Positions 62,325 through 64,000 of a stretch of DNA of 64,000 nucleotides are shown here, piece by piece. The position numbers were made by a program, and so were the translations under genes. Origin of the DNA: Natrialba hulunbeirensis JCM 10989 (lineage in GTDB: Archaea; Halobacteriota; Halobacteria; Halobacteriales; Natrialbaceae); the NCBI RefSeq assembly GCF_000337575.1, contig NZ_AOIM01000009.1:55114-119113 (forward strand), written 5' to 3'. The first letter of the stretch is position 1. Each line of letters begins with the position of its first letter. A model generated the notes under the pieces. The model was not told where the DNA came from and did not search any database. It saw only the letters and a program-made list of their open reading frames with translations.

Positions 62325-62776
62325 GCGCAAGCATCGCAGAGTTCGACGCAGACATCGTCGTCGACGCCGGCGACTGTATTCTCGGTCGCGTTGCCAGCCA
62401 GGTCGCCCAGCGCGCCCTGGACGGCGAGCGCGTCGCAATCGTCAACGCTGAAGACGCCGTCATCACCGGCGACAAGGAAGATATCTTCGGCACCTACCGC
62501 AAGCGACTCCAGCTGGGGTCCGACAGAGGTCCGTACTACCCGAAGCGACCGGACACGATCTTCAAGCGCTCCGTCCGTGGCATGCTGCCGTACAAGAAGC
62601 CACGCGGTCGCGAAGCGCTCGACAACGTTCGTGTCTACGTCGGCAACCCGTACGAGGACGACGACGACCGCGAGGCCGAGATCCTCGACGATACGTCGCT
62701 GGACCGACTTTCGAACATCCGCTTCGTCCACCTGGGCGAAGTCTCTGACCAACTCGGTGCTAACGTTACATGGTAA
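62321..62776 (+). CDS. rplM: 50S ribosomal protein uL13
   Basis: A 151-residue L13. [20 protein letters not shown] and [17 protein letters not shown], then [20 protein letters not shown] are conserved. Overlaps eL18 by 4 bases and the uS9 gene by 7 bases. An 18-residue acidic C-terminal part is haloarchaeal. Confidence 0.96.
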   Translation: MSASIAEFDADIVVDAGDCILGRVASQVAQRALDGERVAIVNAEDAVITGDKEDIFGTYRKRLQLGSDRGPYYPKRPDTIFKRSVRGMLPYKKPRGREALDNVRVYVGNPYEDDDDREAEILDDTSLDRLSNIRFVHLGEVSDQLGANVTW

Positions 62777-63168
62777 CCAACACGAGTGGCAAAAAGAAGA
62801 CGGCCGTTGCCCGCGCAACCGTAAGCGAGGGTGAGGGTCGTGTCCGTATCAACTCGAAGCCAGTCGAACTGGTCGAACCCGAGATGTCCCGGCTCAAGAT
62901 GTTAGAGCCGTTCCGTATCGCAGGCGACGAACTGCGCGACGGCGTGGACATCGACGTCCGCGTCGAAGGTGGCGGTATCAGCGGTCAGGCAGACGCCGTC
63001 CGCACCGCTATCGCACGCGGCATCGTCCAGCACTCGAACGACGCCGAACTCCGCGACGCGTTCATGGAGTTCGACCGTTCGCTGCTGGTCAACGACGTTC
63101 GCCAGTCCGAACCAAAGAAGTGGGGCGGTCCCGGCGCTCGGGCCCGCTACCAGAAGTCCTACCGCTAA
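62770..63168 (+). CDS. rpsI: 30S ribosomal protein uS9
   Basis: A 132-residue S9 of the P-site region. [20 protein letters not shown] and [20 protein letters not shown], then the basic C-terminus [17 protein letters not shown], which reaches the decoding site, are intact. Start ATG at 62770 overlaps rplM. Confidence 0.97.
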   Translation: MVTNTSGKKKTAVARATVSEGEGRVRINSKPVELVEPEMSRLKMLEPFRIAGDELRDGVDIDVRVEGGGISGQADAVRTAIARGIVQHSNDAELRDAFMEFDRSLLVNDVRQSEPKKWGGPGARARYQKSYR

Positions 63169-63180
63169 GGTGATTCAACA

Positions 63181-63375
63181 ATGATGGTACCGGTTCGGTG
63201 TTTCACCTGTGGCACGGTCGTCGGCGAACACTGGGAAGAGTTCGACGAACGAGCGAACGAGGGCGACGAGGACCCACAAGAGGTCCTCGACGAACTCGGT
63301 GTCGACCGCTACTGCTGTCGGCGCATGCTCGTCAGTCACACTGACCTGGTCGATGTCGTCTCCCCTTACCAGTAA
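63181..63375 (+). CDS. rpo10: RNA polymerase subunit Rpo10 (RpoN)
   Basis: A 64-residue zinc-binding subunit. CFTCG (C7, C10) and YCCRRM (C45, C46) make the atypical zinc bundle. A GGTGATT ribosome site precedes it. The start could be either of two adjacent ATGs. Confidence 0.95.
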   Translation: MMVPVRCFTCGTVVGEHWEEFDERANEGDEDPQEVLDELGVDRYCCRRMLVSHTDLVDVVSPYQ

Positions 63376-63395
63376 CAGCAACAGCAACTGTAACA

Positions 63396-63572
63396 ATGCA
63401 ACAACAACGCCACAACCGCTACGAGAAAGCCCGTATCCTCGGCGCACGAGCGCTGCAGGTCTCCTACGGCGCACCGGTGCTAACCGAGTCCGATCAGACC
63501 GAGCCGATCCTGATCGCCGCCGAGGAGTACGACGCCGGCGTGTTGCCGTTTACGGTCAAGCGAGGCGAGTAA
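63396..63572 (+). CDS. rpo6: RNA polymerase subunit Rpo6 (RpoK)
   Basis: A 58-residue subunit, the omega/Rpb6 equivalent. [20 protein letters not shown] and [19 protein letters not shown] are diagnostic. It lies 20 bases after rpo10 and 3 bases before the enolase gene. Too short for most gene lists. Confidence 0.95.
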   Translation: MQQQRHNRYEKARILGARALQVSYGAPVLTESDQTEPILIAAEEYDAGVLPFTVKRGE

Positions 63573-63575
63573 GCG

Positions 63576-64000
63576 ATGACGCTCATCACCGACGTTCGAC
63601 TCCGACGCGTGCTCGACTCGCGTGGGAACCCGACGGTCGAAGCCGACGTGCTCACCGAGAGCGGCGGCTTTGGCCGTGCCGCGGCACCGAGCGGTGCCAG
63701 CACCGGCGAGTACGAAGCCGTCGAGCGGCCGCCGTCCGAGGCGATCGCTGCGGCCCGCGAACACGCCGTTCCGCGACTTGTCGGTGAGGCCTACGCTGGC
63801 AACCAGCGCGAGGTCGACTCGATTCTCCACGCCGCAGACGGCACGGACGACTTCTCGAAAATTGGCGCAAACAGCGCCGTCGCCATCTCGATGGCCGCCG
63901 CGAAGGCCGGTGCCGACGTGCTCGGCGCGCCGCTGTTCCAGCACTTAGGTGGTGCCTTCCGCGGCGAGAACTTCCCGATTCCGCTCGGCAACGTCGTCGG
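63576..64000 (+). CDS. eno: Enolase, N-terminal part (cut by window edge)
   Basis: The first 141 residues of enolase (2-phosphoglycerate to phosphoenolpyruvate). N-terminal domain [20 protein letters not shown] and [12 protein letters not shown], the mobile loop, are intact, then [20 protein letters not shown]. The catalytic barrel lies off the right edge. ATG at 63576. The order Rpo10-Rpo6-enolase is the conserved haloarchaeal context; uS2 is expected next. Confidence 0.96.
   Translation, partial: MTLITDVRLRRVLDSRGNPTVEADVLTESGGFGRAAAPSGASTGEYEAVERPPSEAIAAAREHAVPRLVGEAYAGNQREVDSILHAADGTDDFSKIGANSAVAISMAAAKAGADVLGAPLFQHLGGAFRGENFPIPLGNVV

Overview
The window is chromosomal DNA of a halophilic archaeon. 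The evidence is strongly acidic proteins, high G+C third codon positions, archaeal informational genes (Cdc48-type ATPase, aCPSF1, PriS/GINS, RNA polymerase subunits Rpo3, Rpo6 and Rpo10) and haloarchaeal families such as DUF7344, DUF7127, DUF2150 and HTH_10 regulators. Gene content and style fit the Natrialba/Haloterrigena group (Natrialbaceae), but that placement is inference. I saw no insertion sequence, CRISPR array, prophage or replication origin.

1-9.5 kb: start of the RNase aCPSF1, a hypothetical protein, a winged-helix regulator, an MFS exporter, an acidic lipoprotein, then two mismatch-repair nuclease systems close together (nucS and mutS) with a small DoxX-like membrane protein between them. 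9.6-18.3 kb: a gas vesicle cluster in the classic divergent layout, gvpO-gvpN-gvpA leftward and gvpF-G-H-I-J-K-L-M rightward. gvpC, gvpD and gvpE are absent. Several proteins carry unusual extensions, including a Cys/His knuckle on GvpO and a glycine-rich head on GvpH. CHY-finger and zinc-ribbon genes flank it.

18.3-30 kb: mixed metabolism: Gfo/Idh oxidoreductase, zinc alcohol dehydrogenase, MsrA, MaoC hydratase, polysaccharide deacetylase, SnoaL-like and GYD proteins, a tRNA-Val with nearby partial copies of its 3' end, a cobalamin adenosyltransferase, a fused NAD kinase-inositol monophosphatase and a GNAT enzyme, with several tiny zinc-ribbon proteins between them. 30-43 kb: glycine decarboxylase subunits GcvPA/GcvPB, an AI-2E-type membrane protein, a copper-type P-ATPase with a SafE-like partner, an MFS transporter, HMG-CoA synthase (mevalonate pathway for archaeal lipids), DUF2150 and a TatD-type hydrolase.

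43-59 kb: an Hsp20-like small protein overlapping the cdc48 gene, two HTH regulators, a Bcp peroxiredoxin, the GINS-PriS replication pair, archease and RtcB (RNA ligation) around a DoxX membrane protein, MoaA, and a DUF4129-DUF58-membrane protein operon without MoxR next to it. 59-64 kb: the conserved archaeal block tRNA-Ser, uS13, uS4, uS11, Rpo3, tRNA-Leu, eL18, uL13, uS9, Rpo10, Rpo6 and the start of enolase. Most genes sit in short operons with ATGA-type overlaps.
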